Below, in pieces: positions 43,005 through 54,285 of a stretch of 64,000 bases of DNA. The notes beneath the pieces are model-generated. The model made no database searches, had not been told where the DNA came from, and worked only from the letters and a program-made list of their open reading frames with translations. Positions within the stretch are counted from its first letter, which is position 1. Each line of letters begins with the position of its first letter. Source of the DNA: Protopterus annectens (taxonomy: Eukaryota > Chordata > Ceratodontiformes > Protopteridae). A program made the translations under genes and the position numbers. The DNA lies in assembly GCF_019279795.1 (NCBI RefSeq), contig NC_056727.1:1206559327-1206623326 (forward strand), in the 5' to 3' direction.

Positions 43005-44311
43005 GTGAAAAACTTCTCAAAAGCCGATTTCACACTTCTAAAAACTAGTGTGGTCTCCTTTAAGGCCCCTGAGCCAGTGGTAAACATTACTCAAACCGCT
43101 GAATCACTTACAAATGCCTTCTACCAGCACCTACAGGACTGCATGGATCAGGCAATCCCAAACAAAACTAAGACTCTCTGTACCAAAGGCAAGCGCCCAG
43201 TCTGGTGGACCCCAGCCATAAACAAGCTCTACAACAAAAGGAGGAAGCTACTACAAGATAGAGCAAAATCCTTGAAAGGTAAGACACCTTTGATCATTAT
43301 AAGTAAAAACTAAGAGCTCTCATAAAATCATCCAAGGCAAATTTTGAGAGAAAAATCGCCAAGGACTCTAAAGAGAATCATAAGGCCTTCTTTAGCTATG
43401 TTAGAAACCTAGGAGGAAACTCCCAGATATGCTCAGAATTAGTTCAAAATGATGTGAAAATTACTGAACCTACACACATTGCCAACATACTGGCTGACAG
43501 GTTCAGTGCAAACTTCTCCCCTCCCCAAAAGGAGAGATATCTATTCCAGAGGATTGTAGCCCCCAAACATCTCCAACGCCCAGGTGAGAACTGCCCTCAC
43601 TAAGGCAAAACACAGCATCCATGGGACCGGATGGTGTCCCCGGCTGTGTGCTTCATGAACTCAATGAGGAATTAAACCCACAGTTAGGACAGCTGTTTAA
43701 TCTTAGCCTCACCTCAGGATACGCACCCAAGGAGTGGCGCCGGCGACTGTGGTCCCACTTCATAAGGCGGTGCCTCCACAGACCCTGGAAATTACCGCCC
43801 CATTAGCTTGACAAGCCTTATCTGCAAAGCCATGGAGAGGATCATAATGGAACTCATAAATAAAGACATAGGGAACTTGCAGACTTTGGATCCAACTCAG
43901 TTTGGCTTTGTCAAAGGCAGATCCTGCCTCTTAAACTTGGTTGACTTTTTCGAGACAGTCACCAAGGCCATTGATGAGGGAAAGGCAGTCCATACAGCCT
44001 ACCTCGACCTGGCAAAGGCCTTCGACACAATACCCCACTCAGGTATCATCGAAAAACTCATCAGCTTGAATGTAAACCCATACATCACAAGATGGGTTGC
44101 AAACTGGCTAAGTGACAGAACCCACAGGGTCAGAGTTGCTGGAGCCATGTCAGACTCAAAGCCTGTCACAAGTGGTGTCCCACAGGGCTCAGTCCTGGGT
44201 CCACTCTTGTTCGGCATCTACTTTTCTGAAGTACAAGCAAACACAGGAGGGTTATGGCTGACAAAGTTTGCAGATGACTGCAAACTGGGCCATAGTCCAA
44301 AACACATCTGA
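43005..44311 (+). pseudogene. CR1 copy 1 ORF2: reverse transcriptase
   Basis: Pieces 43005-43313, 43621-43806 and 43808-44311. Blocks: KRPVWWTPAINKLYNKRRKL, MGPDGVPGCVLHEL, LTSLICKAMERII, PTQFGFVKGRSCLLNLVDFFE, TAYLDLAKAFDTIPHSGII (motif A), SGVPQGSVLGPLLFGIYFSEV and KFADDCKLG (motif C). The style is that of the CR1 clade. Frame breaks occur near 43315, 43590, 43800 and 44310. Confidence 0.85.
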
Positions 44312-45120
44312 CACAGATATCCTCCAGAAGGGCCTCACAGAAATGGATAACTGGTGCCAGAGCCATGGCCTGAAGTTAAACGCCAAAAATGCATAGTCAT
44401 ACCCTTTGGGAAAAACAAGGCTACCCCTAGCTACCATATAGGTGGCAATCCACTGAGCACAGAAAAAGTCATCAGAGATCTGGGGACCCAGGTTGACAGT
44501 AGCCTTCGCTTGACACTCATGTTGCTAAAGTAGTTAGGAAAACCTTCTATATCACCCACCTGATCATGAAGGGATTCACATCTAGATCAAGGAGGTCATC
44601 GTCCCCTGTACTCATCACTTATTAGACCTATGATTGAGTACAATGCCCCGTTTGGAATGTATCTGACCAGACACCTGCTGCAGCTTGAAAGGCCCCAAAA
44701 GTTCCTCACCAAAAGGATAAAGGGTCTCAAAACTATGTCTTATGCTGCCCGACTGAAAGAACTCCAGCTCTATTCAGTCTCATACCGCTTGCTCAGAGGT
44801 GACCTGTGCCTGACATGTAAGGCCATGTCAAACCCAGATTTGATGAATATGCTTCACCTCAAAAAATCTAGATCCCTCAGAACCACAAGGGCGGAGACTT
44901 AAACCTTGACACGGTTATAAATAGAACGTGCTGGAGGGACAGATTCATCACCCAGAGACTCCCTATGCTGTGGAACAAAATCCCGGTACATGTGAGGCAG
45001 AGCACCTCTCTGGTCTTGCTCAAGAGGAATCTTGACCAATGGATGGGAGATTGCAGATATACCCCAGGGATTACTTCAGCGTCACTGCTTGACAGAGGCA
45101 CAGCAAAATGATAGGCATAG
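44312..45120 (+). pseudogene. CR1 copy 1 ORF2: thumb and C-terminal region
   Basis: The best open piece is 44630-44902 with LERPQKFLTKRIKGLKTMSYAARLKEL, LYSVSYRLLRGDL and CKAMSNPD. After a stop, CWRDRFITQRLPMLWN and FKRNLDQWM-like blocks continue to about 45060. The same blocks occur in CR1 copy 2 near 52720-53040. Confidence 0.7.
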
Positions 45121-45224
45121 TTTTTATTCAAACTAAAGGGGTGGCGAAAGCCACATAACTATGGGCTAGGCTTATAAATGCCCTTGGGCAGATAGCCTAG
45201 TATGAACCTATGAACCTATGAACC

Positions 45225-46440
45225 TAAACACAGTCCAAGCTATAAACAAATTTGCTCTTCCTGTCCTAACTTACAGTTTTGGAGTGATTGACTGGTCCCA
45301 AAAAGTGTTGCAGAGGTTGGACAGGAAAACAAGAAGGTTGCTTCCTGCTCATCAAATTATTTATAAAATCAGTGCATACCAAGATTATGTATTCCCCGTT
45401 CTGAAGGAGGTAAGGGTCTCCTCAAAATTGATTACATGTATAGATTTGCAATCGTGGGACTGCATACATATTTGCTGACCTCACAAGACCCAAATATAGT
45501 GAAAGTTTTGAAACATGAAAAAAATAAATTTACAATGATTTCCCTGCTTAGTTTTCAGTGTCAGGCAGGAATGGAAATCAAACCAGAAGTAGATAAAAAT
45601 CAGGCAGCAACTGAATGTGCCAAAAAAAAAAGAATATAAGGTAAAGGATCAGATAATAAGACAAGAAATGTAGAAAATGCATAAATATAGTTGCAAATAT
45701 AGAAAACTCTTCGAACAGCCTCATGTTGATCAGGATTGAGTGCAGGAATGGTTAAGGAGAGGTGAATTTAAACCAGAAGATGAAAGGTTAATATTTGCAG
45801 CCCAAGATAGTGAACTACTTACACATTGGTTTACAAAGTCCATTGAACATGTGGGAAAAACAGACAAATGTAGGCTTTGTAAAACAGAATTGGAAACAGT
45901 GACACATCTTGTTGCTGGCTGTCATATACTAATGGCAGAAGGACTGTATACTGAAAGGCATAATAATATGGCGTGTTGCATTGGGGATTGTGCAGACATG
46001 ATGGTATTGAAGTGGTTGAAAAACACTGGAAACATGAGCTACAAAGCATCATAGAAGATGATGAAGTTTATATCACATGGGATCACCCATTACCAACAGT
46101 TCAAAAAAATAGATGTGAGAAACCAGATATAGTATTCCATGAAAAGAAGATAAAAGTACCATTGGTCATTGAGATTGCTACACCCAGTGACTACAGCATC
46201 TTACATAGAGACACAAAGTCATAAAATACCAGGATTTGCAGGCAGAATAGAGGGCAATGTGGAAGAAGGATACCCAGACAGTTCCAGTAGTAGGCGAAGC
46301 AACAGGACTTATAAAAAAGAATTTGCAATCATACTTAGATATCTTACCGATACTTGTAACTTCATACGAATTGCAGAAGGAATCATTACTGGGCACATTG
46401 TGGGTGCTGCAAAGAGCACTTCTAGCTGACATCAAAGATT
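45225..46440 (+). pseudogene. R4 LINE C-terminus: CCHC knuckle and restriction-like endonuclease
   Basis: NTVQAINKFALPVLTYSFGVIDW and LDRKTRRLLPAHQ continue the post-RT region (45218-45478). 45740-46054 has EWLRRGEFKPEDERLIFAAQD and CRLCKTELETVTHLVAGC, the R4-clade zinc motif. 45973-46224 has WDHPLPT, EKPDIVFHEKKIKVPLVIEIA, which fits the PD...(E)xK endonuclease core that cuts the target. The last piece (to 46440) ends with LLGTLWVLQRALLADIKD, matching the usual C-terminus. Each piece is in a different frame. Confidence 0.8.
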
Positions 46441-46517
46441 GAAACAATACTAATTTCATGAACTTTAATCATACTTTGACGTGGAATGGGGTCCATTCCC
46501 GTCATAATATTAAAAAC

Positions 46518-46597
46518 TAAAAAGACTTACAAAAATTAAAGAAGGGCTGATAAAACTCAAAAGACTTAGAGAAATTAAAGAAGAGCTGATAAAGCAT
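46518..46597 (+). repeat. Two ~40-bp tandem units in the R4 3' UTR
   Basis: AAAAGACTTA...AAATTAAAGAAG(R)GCTGATAAA occurs twice in succession just before the junction with the second R4 5' region. Confidence 0.75.
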
Positions 46598-46617
46598 GAA
46601 AAAAACATTTTAAAAAG

Positions 46618-47025
46618 ACAGGTCTCTTTTAGAAATAGTAATAGTAAATGTCTCTTCTGTGTCTTAGATGAATAAATGGCCACTGCACAAATTATCAGAC
46701 AAAGCTTTATTTCTTAACTTAATACTATAGAAAGGAACCTTAGCATTGATTTTTTTTTGTTTGTTTCACCTTCAAATATGTTTGCAGCTAAGGGTATATT
46801 AGTCTAAAAATTTTGTACAAGGAAATTCGGCTTATGAGCATGCATATCTTATGTCTTCTGTATACCACGTGAAGCAATGCAATCCGACTCTGGCAAGTTT
46901 CGAATGGCTACTATTCAGTCAGTGCTGAACATGGGTGATGGTTCGGACTCATCATGCTCTGAAGTTAAGACAATGTCATCATCTAATAAAGAGAAAAATG
47001 TAAATGAATGAGGACATTAACAGAA
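46618..47025 (+). mobile_element. R4 LINE second copy, 5' region only (head-to-tail)
   Basis: Direct repeat of 39462-39888 placed right after the 3' end of the first copy. It carries the ORF start at 46904 (MATIQSVLNMGDG) with three serines where copy 1 has about a dozen, then the same TGA. It stops at 47025, after which the sequence is unrelated. Confidence 0.78.
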
Positions 47026-49015
47026 CTGCATGACAAGCAAAGAAAACATATTTATATAGCACTTTTCAAAAAAAAAAAAAAAAAAAAAAACAGCATTAAT
47101 GTTTAGCAACAATAACACAACCCTTGAAATTGTATCAACATTTAAACTTTTGTGTATATTTAGCTTTTAGCATTACAATAATGGAAGTCATAACCCCCTT
47201 AAGACATGACTGACTGTGTTTTACTCCCTTTATGCAAAAGAAAGCATCTTCAACATGGGTTGGCATGTTTTCATGAAATTCTCATGGAATTAATTAAATG
47301 GGATATGTACTAATAGAAAAGTATTTGATTGTGCCATTAGATCTAAAGGTAATGGAACAGATTATATCTTGAATTTTAATAAAAAATTATTTTAATTAGA
47401 TTTTCATGCCACAACATTTAATACTAAAAAGTTTGAAAATCTTTTCCAGTACAGAAACACATAGTCTTTTTATGATGAATGAGACAGCAACAGAATAAGT
47501 ATCTGTTTTTAATAAAGTTTAACTTGAAACACTTTTGCCTTAAAATGGAATGTTCTGGAAAGGATGCTGTTGTTAGTTTCTAGTAGCCAGTCTGACCTTA
47601 ATTTGAACCTACTTGCAAATGGCTATATCTTTGTAATCCTTTCAAAATGTCTTACATATTTTTAACAAGATACCTGCATACTCTTCCAATTCATCAAGCA
47701 CTCCAACAGATAATTCCAAACTCAACATTGTTGGATATTATGGAACACCCTGCATATATAATGAGTGTAAAAAAAAACCTCAGTATATTCTAAAAAAATA
47801 ATCTGTAAAGCTGAAGATACACCATGTTGTAAAATTTACTGAATGATTTTTGTATTTATACTCTGAATAAATAAATAATTGCATAAAGTGAGACACCTCA
47901 CTTAAAAAATGTCAGCAAATTGATTTTGTGAATTTTTGGAAAATTAGTAAAATTCATAATGAGCATGTGAATTTGGAGGAGCTGGGAAGGGTGGTGGTTG
48001 GGATGGAATGGCTATTTGCTGGTTCACCCATTCCATGTGGAAGTGATTTTGCCCATGACTGGGCAAGTCCTTCCTGATGTGAATGGCATCTAAATCGAGA
48101 AACGTATTGCCATTAACATTTTACCATTGTAGGAATGAAAGAGAACTAACTGAAATTATATGTGGGTGCTGATGCATAGAATGTAAGTAGCTCAACCCAT
48201 TAATAGCATATGAAACCCCCCTGATATACAGGAGTATGGAATGGAGAGGAGACCAAAAATAAATAAATAAGAATAAAAAAGAATATTAAACTAATCTTTT
48301 ACTTACAAAATGTACTTCTTTGAGGAAGAAACCTATGCTCACTTTTTATGAACAGAATTCTGTTTAAACCAAGTGGGTGATCAGCATTAGGTTTTATCAG
48401 CCATACGAATTCACAATGTTCTAATAAACTGTTATAATACCAATCTCTGCTGTCCATTTGAACACATTTAAAAACTGAGAAAATGCTTTCTTGAACCTGA
48501 AACATATATTTGAATGTTCATACAATATATTAGCAGCATATTTTGTTCTAATCATATAAACATGTTCATGAATCCATTATAACACCATCCTAATGGTTTT
48601 AACCTTATAGAAGCTGTTGCAAACATGGTACTTGGCTACATAACCAGACCATTGTAACTGCAATGGCAATGTTCACCAGTAGTGAATATTTGTTCTACAT
48701 GTGAAAGAAAAAACAAAGTGCCCCACTGATAAATCTGCAATGTCTGCATATGCAAGTCAAATTGCATCTTCTAGGTTGACAGAATCATAATTATATGAAA
48801 GAGATGTAATATCTTTCTGTTGTGCCAGTATAGATTTGTGTGGAGGAAATGGACATGGCTAAAGAGAAATTAAACTCATTAAGAGGAAATACCATAGCTA
48901 ACTTGGCCAAGAAAGAACCATTAAAGGTAGAGAGGTAGTACTCTGCAAATTAAAGTAAATAAGGGAAGTCAAGCACTATGCACTAAATCCATGGAAAAGA
49001 AAACAAACTGATACT
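47026..49015. other. No gene seen
   Basis: AT-rich spacer. A poly(A) run of about 22 near 47069-47091 and an AAATAAATAAATAAG tract near 48260 may be tails of unrecognised short retroelements. Short frames are unsupported. Confidence 0.5.
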
Positions 49016-51640
49016 TCAAACACACTTTACTGTTGTGTTTTGAAGACATCTGTGATGACTAGCCCCATTCCTAGGAATACCCCACATTGGTACAGTCGGT
49101 TGAAATATCTGTGGACATACCCTCTGTTCGAGATTATTTTCCTGCTTACAGTATTTGCCAACTTGATTACTATACCTGGAATATGAGATGAGAGTAGTTG
49201 AGGGATGTTGCATTGCAGGGCCCATTGTCAAATTAAATAGTCTCTTTGCACTCTTGGAAGGATCTGTTTCCATTTGCTTGCTTGTGTATCAGACAATTGT
49301 AGTGCTGTCGATAATGTTTTGATTGTGTTCCAACTGAAAACTGTCATGAAATCTATTAGGGTTCTACAACCCACTTTCATTTACTTTTGGTTTACGTGAA
49401 GCAACTTCTCCTGTCAAATACATTCTTATTGGAATGACAAGTTGTTGAAAAAGGCTTCCCAAGCATCCAAAGAATCTGTTGCAAAGTATCATATCTTAGA
49501 TCATGGTTGTAAAGTGATTGTTTGGGATAAGGTGTTAACATCTGTTCCAGAACTGGAGGAAATAAGGATATTTGGTTTACTGGGCAAGGCTAGATCATCT
49601 GGAAAGAGGGAGGGACTCCCATTGCAAAGTGTACCCTACTGAATGACTTTCAGAACCCATTTGTCTGAAACAATCTGGTGCCACAAAGAGAGGTGCAGAC
49701 TTGGAGAGGGAGACATTGTTAGGGTGAAGTGGGACAGATTGAAAAGGCAAATAGTCAGTCTGACTTTTTGGATGGTCCTGAGTAGTTCTTGACTTTGAGA
49801 TGCTTTCACTTTCTTGTCTTTCTTTTTTTTTTTTGAGCCTTCTTGCCATTGCATTTTAAAATTCTGTTTGTTGGTGCCTTGCTGCTTGAATTGCTTTTTG
49901 AAAAAAGGAACATTTTTATTCGCCCTAAAAAAGGAAATGAATCAACTTTCCTCTTAAGCACCTTAGGGGCCAAACAGAAATTCCTTGTACAGTTTTAACA
50001 TCTTCAAGAAGGTTTTCTAAATGTAACTAAGCAAATCTTCTCATGAATAACCTAGAGACAGCAGCCATAGAGACCGTTTCCAGAGCATCATAAAACCACT
50101 TTAAGGCATATTTAATTACATGAGAAGCAGATACAAAAGAGGCATTCAAAGAAATTTTCACCAAATAAGAGGGAAATTTAACAGGTAATGTTTTCATGTT
50201 CACAAACAGCAGAACTAAAAACTTTAACATATGATACAAATGGGTTCTGAAAGCCATTCACCAAGGGTACACTTGGCAATGGGAGTCCCTCCCTCTTTCC
50301 AGATGATGCAATTCCAAATGTTAAAAGGGGTAGAAGAATAAACTTTCTTCCCAATTTTGTCAAAAGCTTTCCCATACTAGTCAGGGGTAATGAGATTAGC
50401 ATTTTAATTTGTCTAGCAGAAACAGCTTTGGATAGGGAAATTACTGCTTTGTGGGTTAGAAAACAAACATTTGTGAGTCTGCGGTACCCTATATAACCCT
50501 TAGGACTTCCAGGGGCAGGATGCTGACTGCTGGGTAAACTAGAAGTTGTCACCAAAACATTCTTTAAAATAGATAAATCAGGAGGGAAAGCTGCAAATTG
50601 AGAAACATTCTGCTTTAAGAAATCATAATGCATATATATGGAAATAGGAGTTTCATTCTGATCCCGCTGAAACACCTCTTTCTTTATAGAAAAAGTTTCA
50701 GAAAAAGAAAGGTCTTCTGGAGGGAAGTATGAAGCAACACTTTCCTAAGAGTCAGAATCTTCAGGTAGTTAAATAAATCCTGAAGTACAACATTCTCCCT
50801 CTAATCCCTGCTCTTCTGACTGAATATCAGAATAAAAAGGCACTCTTTTTCTTTCCTTTCTTTTCTGAAGAGGAAGTAAAGGAAAAAAAAGCAATTAACT
50901 ACCTAGCAAATCACAGCAAATATTCTCTGTCCATTGTATTGAAAGAAAAAGCCAAGTTTTTTGCCTTTTCTTTTCTTTTCCTGGGAAACTCCCTGGAAAA
51001 AACAGATCCAAAGTAGGCACACTATGCCAGGGCTCAGGCTCCCTTTCCCACCTATGCAGCAGACCTTCTTAATTCCCATCCCTGAGGCCAACAATAGTGG
51101 TTCTTTCTCATCTACAGAGAGCAACCCTACAGCCATAGAGGATATGCTTATCCCCTAGTCCTTAGTGGCTGGAGGTGCTACAACAGTGACAAGGGGAAAT
51201 GATGAGCAGCTTGAAGAACCAAATCCAGCCACAGCAGTCACCCATCTGCATCTGAGGCATAATACCCAAAGACTCCCTGACAATTTTAATCTTCTTGTGG
51301 TCAGGGGAAGGAAGAACCAAGGAGAGTAGTGACTGCTCTACAGGTGCAGCTGCAAAGGAAGCCTCAAAGACAGTTAGCAGAGCCTGTAAGAGTCAGTAAA
51401 CTCAGTGACAAATAAAACGTTGGTTTTGAGTTAAAAAAAAACATGACAGTCCCCTAAAGCACCCCTGGTACAGAATGATAGTCCAAACAAAATAAGTCTC
51501 ATAGCATAAACAATATTAGTTCCACAGGGAAAAAAACACGAGTTTTCCTCAGAAAAATAAAATAGTGAAAGGTTTTCTAAAGAAACTGACTCATCTGCCC
51601 AGCCTAGAAGGATCATTAGCTGACAGACTGGCAGTTCCAC
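49016..51640 (-). pseudogene. DIRS E: decayed DIRS1-like gag-RT remains
   Basis: Broken - strand reading frames that follow DIRS order. Gag-like parts are at 50675-50178 (FLTHKAVISLSKAVSARQIKM) and 50257-50027 (ETVSMAAVSRLFMRRFA, in the place of the AAGTGVALRRHAWMRL block of DIRS B). The DKWVLKVIQ block (49636-49690) is where DIRS A and B have DRWVLRIIAGG / DKWVQSVISEG, and a TD-type RNase H start lies near 49040. No terminal repeats or recombinase are found, so both ends are lost. It is much older than A-C. Confidence 0.5.
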
Positions 51641-51830
51641 AAAGCCTGTGAAAGGAGTGCACTTTGGCAGCGAGGAAGCTCTGAAGCTTTTAGTACTCTC
51701 ATTGTTTTATATGGAGCTGTGCTCATGTTCCTGGCAGTTAAGTGTACATAGACAATCCCCTTTAACTTTGGTAAGATGGCTGGTTGGTCATATCCTTATC
51801 AGGATATAACCCAAATAACGTAGGCTATTG
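51641..51830. other. Short spacer, nothing recognised
   Basis: About 190 bp between the decayed DIRS E remains and CR1 copy 2; no repeat or coding signal identified. Confidence 0.5.
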
Positions 51831-53167
51831 CAACTGGTGGCCCAATCATAGAACCTGGTAACTATAGACCTACTAGTCTCACTAGCCTCATATGTATATC
51901 TGTGGAGTGCATTATCTCACACTTCATTAATCTCAATGTTAAAAATTTCTCAACCCTGGACCATCATCAATTTGGCTTTATAAAAGAAGGTCCTGCCTCT
52001 TTAACCTCATTAATTTCCTTGAAAAAGTAACTGAAGCAATGGATAATGGGTTATGCAGTACATACAGCACATCTAAGTCTGGCCAGGGCCTTTGACACTA
52101 TTCCCCATGCAATCATTATTGATAGACTTGTAAATCTGAATGTAAATCCATATAGTGTGCAATGCATAGCTAACTGGTTGTCTGATGACAGAAGTACCAG
52201 ATGCCACTTCTTAAAGCTAAACAGTTAACAGTGATGTACTACAGGGCTCAGTTTTGAGCCCTCTCCTATTTGACATATATTTCTCAGACATTCAGGCCAG
52301 CATTTCTGGCCTATGGTTAACTACTTTTGCAGATGACTGTAAATTGTATATTGTTATTCAATCTTCAACTAACTCACAGTAGCTCCAACATGGCTTAGGC
52401 CATTTTAATAGCTGATGTATGGACAATGGCCTCAAATTAAATGGAAAAAAAAAACAGTTTCACTTATTGTATAGGAAATGTGCCCCTCCAATCAGCCACT
52501 GTTGTACGAGATCTGGGTACTCTTGTTAATAATTCATTAATCATCATCATGTCTAAGCAGTAATTTGGAAAAACTTTTATCTGGTCCATCTAATTTCCAA
52601 ATACATCTTTGCTAGATCCAAAGAAGTCTTAATTTCCCTGTACTCATATCTTATCAGACCCATTATTGAACATAACACACCTTTTGGCATGTATTTATCT
52701 AAACATATCACGCAGCCTGAGAGACTTCAGACATTCATAACTAAAAAGATCAGTGATATCAAAATTCTTAGTTATCAAGAGAGACTGGCAGCCCTTTCAA
52801 TCTACTCAGTCTCTTACAGACTCCTCTGTGGAGATCTATGTCTAGGCCTGTTTGAATTCCTATTCTGTCACAGAGCTAATAGCACATCATATACTCGGTT
52901 AAAGGAACTAAGCCTACATCAGCAGATAAATAAGACACATTGGCATGACGGATATCACTCACCTCATGCCAGGCAGAGTAGAATCCTTGCCATCTTCAAT
53001 GTAAACCTAGATAACTGGATGAGCGGTCTCAAATTCTGTCCTGGTTTAGCTTGTCTTTTCCTCCATAAATCTAGAGGGAAATGTTGAATAAGTTTTTTTT
53101 TTTTGCTAGGTTTGAAAAGTTCTGCAGACCAATTGCCTAATACTTACCTATGAACCTATGAACAATG
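51831..53167 (+). mobile_element. CR1-type LINE copy 2, 5' truncated
   Basis: Same style as CR1 copy 1: PGNYRPTSLTSLIC at the start, HQFGFIKEG, LSLARAFDTIPHAIIIDRL (52046-52228, motif A with D changed to A), GSVLSPLLFDIYFSDIQA and FADDCKLY (motif C). The 132-codon piece 52689-53087 repeats the LQTFITKKI, ARLKEL-like and YSVSYRLLCGDL blocks. It ends with ACCTATGAACCTATGAAC at 53147-53164. More decayed than copy 1. Confidence 0.8.
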
Positions 53168-53309
53168 ATCTAATATTGGACATTTGCAGTGTATCTGACT
53201 AGGATTTATTCTACTTATACTAGAAAGCCAGACAAATGTTAATAGTTGCTGGAGGCCTTTTGTAACATGTTAGTGCATGTCTAGTCAAAGTGGGCACCTG
53301 AGGAAAGTA

Positions 53310-53520
53310 CAGTTGTGTAAGTCCTATTTACCTGTAACAGTAGATATTCAAATTTCATACTGCCTCAGTGGCATATGGGTTCTGTGCCTTTACTACCACC
53401 TACACTGGAAGCTTTCCAGAGCTCAGAATTCCCTCCTCTGACTCTCTGTGATAGTGGATTGGCTAATCCCCTCCCATCCGGGGAAGCCTAACCTTGTTAC
53501 AAACAGTCAGTTATTCAGGC
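53310..53520. repeat. DIRS D terminal repeat (3' end)
   Basis: CAGTTGTGTAAGTCCTATT... to the CTCAGTGGCATATGGGT block. Its reverse complement appears at 60135-60195 (CACTGAGGCAGT... to AACTG). Confidence 0.7.
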
Positions 53521-53728
53521 TTTTAGTGCTAAGTAGGGCAAACCAGGAAGGATCTAAACAAGAATTGCCTGAAACCAACCAATTCACAGCCATAAAACAC
53601 CAAGACAAATAACCAAAGCCAGCCAACAACACAAGGTTTGATTCCATCAAACTGTTTACAAAATAAGGAGGATGCTAAAATAATTCCACAATAGCCAGTA
53701 AGGAAACTGTCTCCAACACAGGTTTTTA

Positions 53729-53779
53729 CTAACTGAGCACTTTTGTTCTTTTATTTAACTAGAACTTCATCAGAGTTAA
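53729..53779 (-). ncRNA. Hammerhead-like motif of a PLE remnant inside DIRS D
   Basis: On the - strand: TTAACT, core CTGATGA (53773-53767), stem II GTTCT/AGAAC, AAAA in place of GAAA, GTGC, TC, AGTTAG. Stem I pairs TTAACT with AGTTAG (five pairs and one wobble). The invariant G of GAAA is changed, so it should be inactive. Downstream sequence (GTGGAATTATTTTAG) resembles the post-ribozyme part of PLE 2. Confidence 0.6.
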
Positions 53780-53794
53780 AAAACATGCACAAAC

Positions 53795-53985
53795 TTTTAG
53801 TTATGTACTCACCATAACTTCAGATGCTTGGGATCCATCTCGCCTACATTCTGACTGATGGGTTCGGAGCCGATCCTCGCTCCGACTCACGCTTATGCCA
53901 AAGAGCGAAGTCTCTTATTGGCTGAGCTTACTATATCCCAGGATGCACCACTACCAGTCCCCCAGATCTAGTTTGTCCGCATACA
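53795..53985. repeat. DIRS C terminal inverted repeat (3' end of the element)
   Basis: Inverse of about 59750-59915; near-identical to the DIRS A end with a few small deletions (for example in the GCTCCGACTC segment). Confidence 0.88.
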
Positions 53986-54102
53986 TGCACACACGCATAC
54001 CCTGCTTATATAACATCGTCAGATGAAACAAGATAAAACAGTTGAACTCAAAACCGTTCAATCTCTTCTGATCTGCAAGGCAGGGGGAAGGAGGGTGGGT
54101 AT

Positions 54103-54203
54103 TAGGAATGTAGGCGAGATGGATCCCAAACATCTGAAGTTATGGTGAGTACATAACTAAAAGATGTTATGTGATCCTATCTCGCCTACATTCTGACTGA
54201 TGG
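54103..54203. repeat. DIRS C internal complementary region
   Basis: Joined complements of both tips (AACTAAAA | GATGTTATGTG), as in DIRS A. Confidence 0.88.
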
Positions 54204-54285
54204 GACAGCGTCCCTAGCACCTGAATCCTGGGTGGCTCACTGGAAAACACTCCTGAGTACCGTGGAACCAAATGATGCTCGTCCT

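Larger units (their letters stand above)
41560..45224 (+). mobile_element. CR1-type LINE copy 1, near full length, inserted in R4
   Basis: About 3.66 kb with ORF1 esterase, APE endonuclease and RT in order and a 3' end of tandem TATGAACC units (45200-45224), the kind of short 3' repeat typical of CR1/L2 elements. The R4 protein rejoins across it. Frameshifts are present in every ORF. Confidence 0.85.
39462..46610 (+). mobile_element. R4/Dong-clade LINE with restriction-like endonuclease, interrupted twice
   Basis: Site-type non-LTR element recognised by RT style, a CCHC knuckle near the C-terminus and a PD-(D/E)xK endonuclease after the RT. The 5' part (39462-39888) recurs after the element at 46618-47025. 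It is interrupted by an antisense LINE X tail (41075-41340) and by CR1 copy 1 (41560-45224). Stops and frameshifts throughout show that it is dead. Confidence 0.82.
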
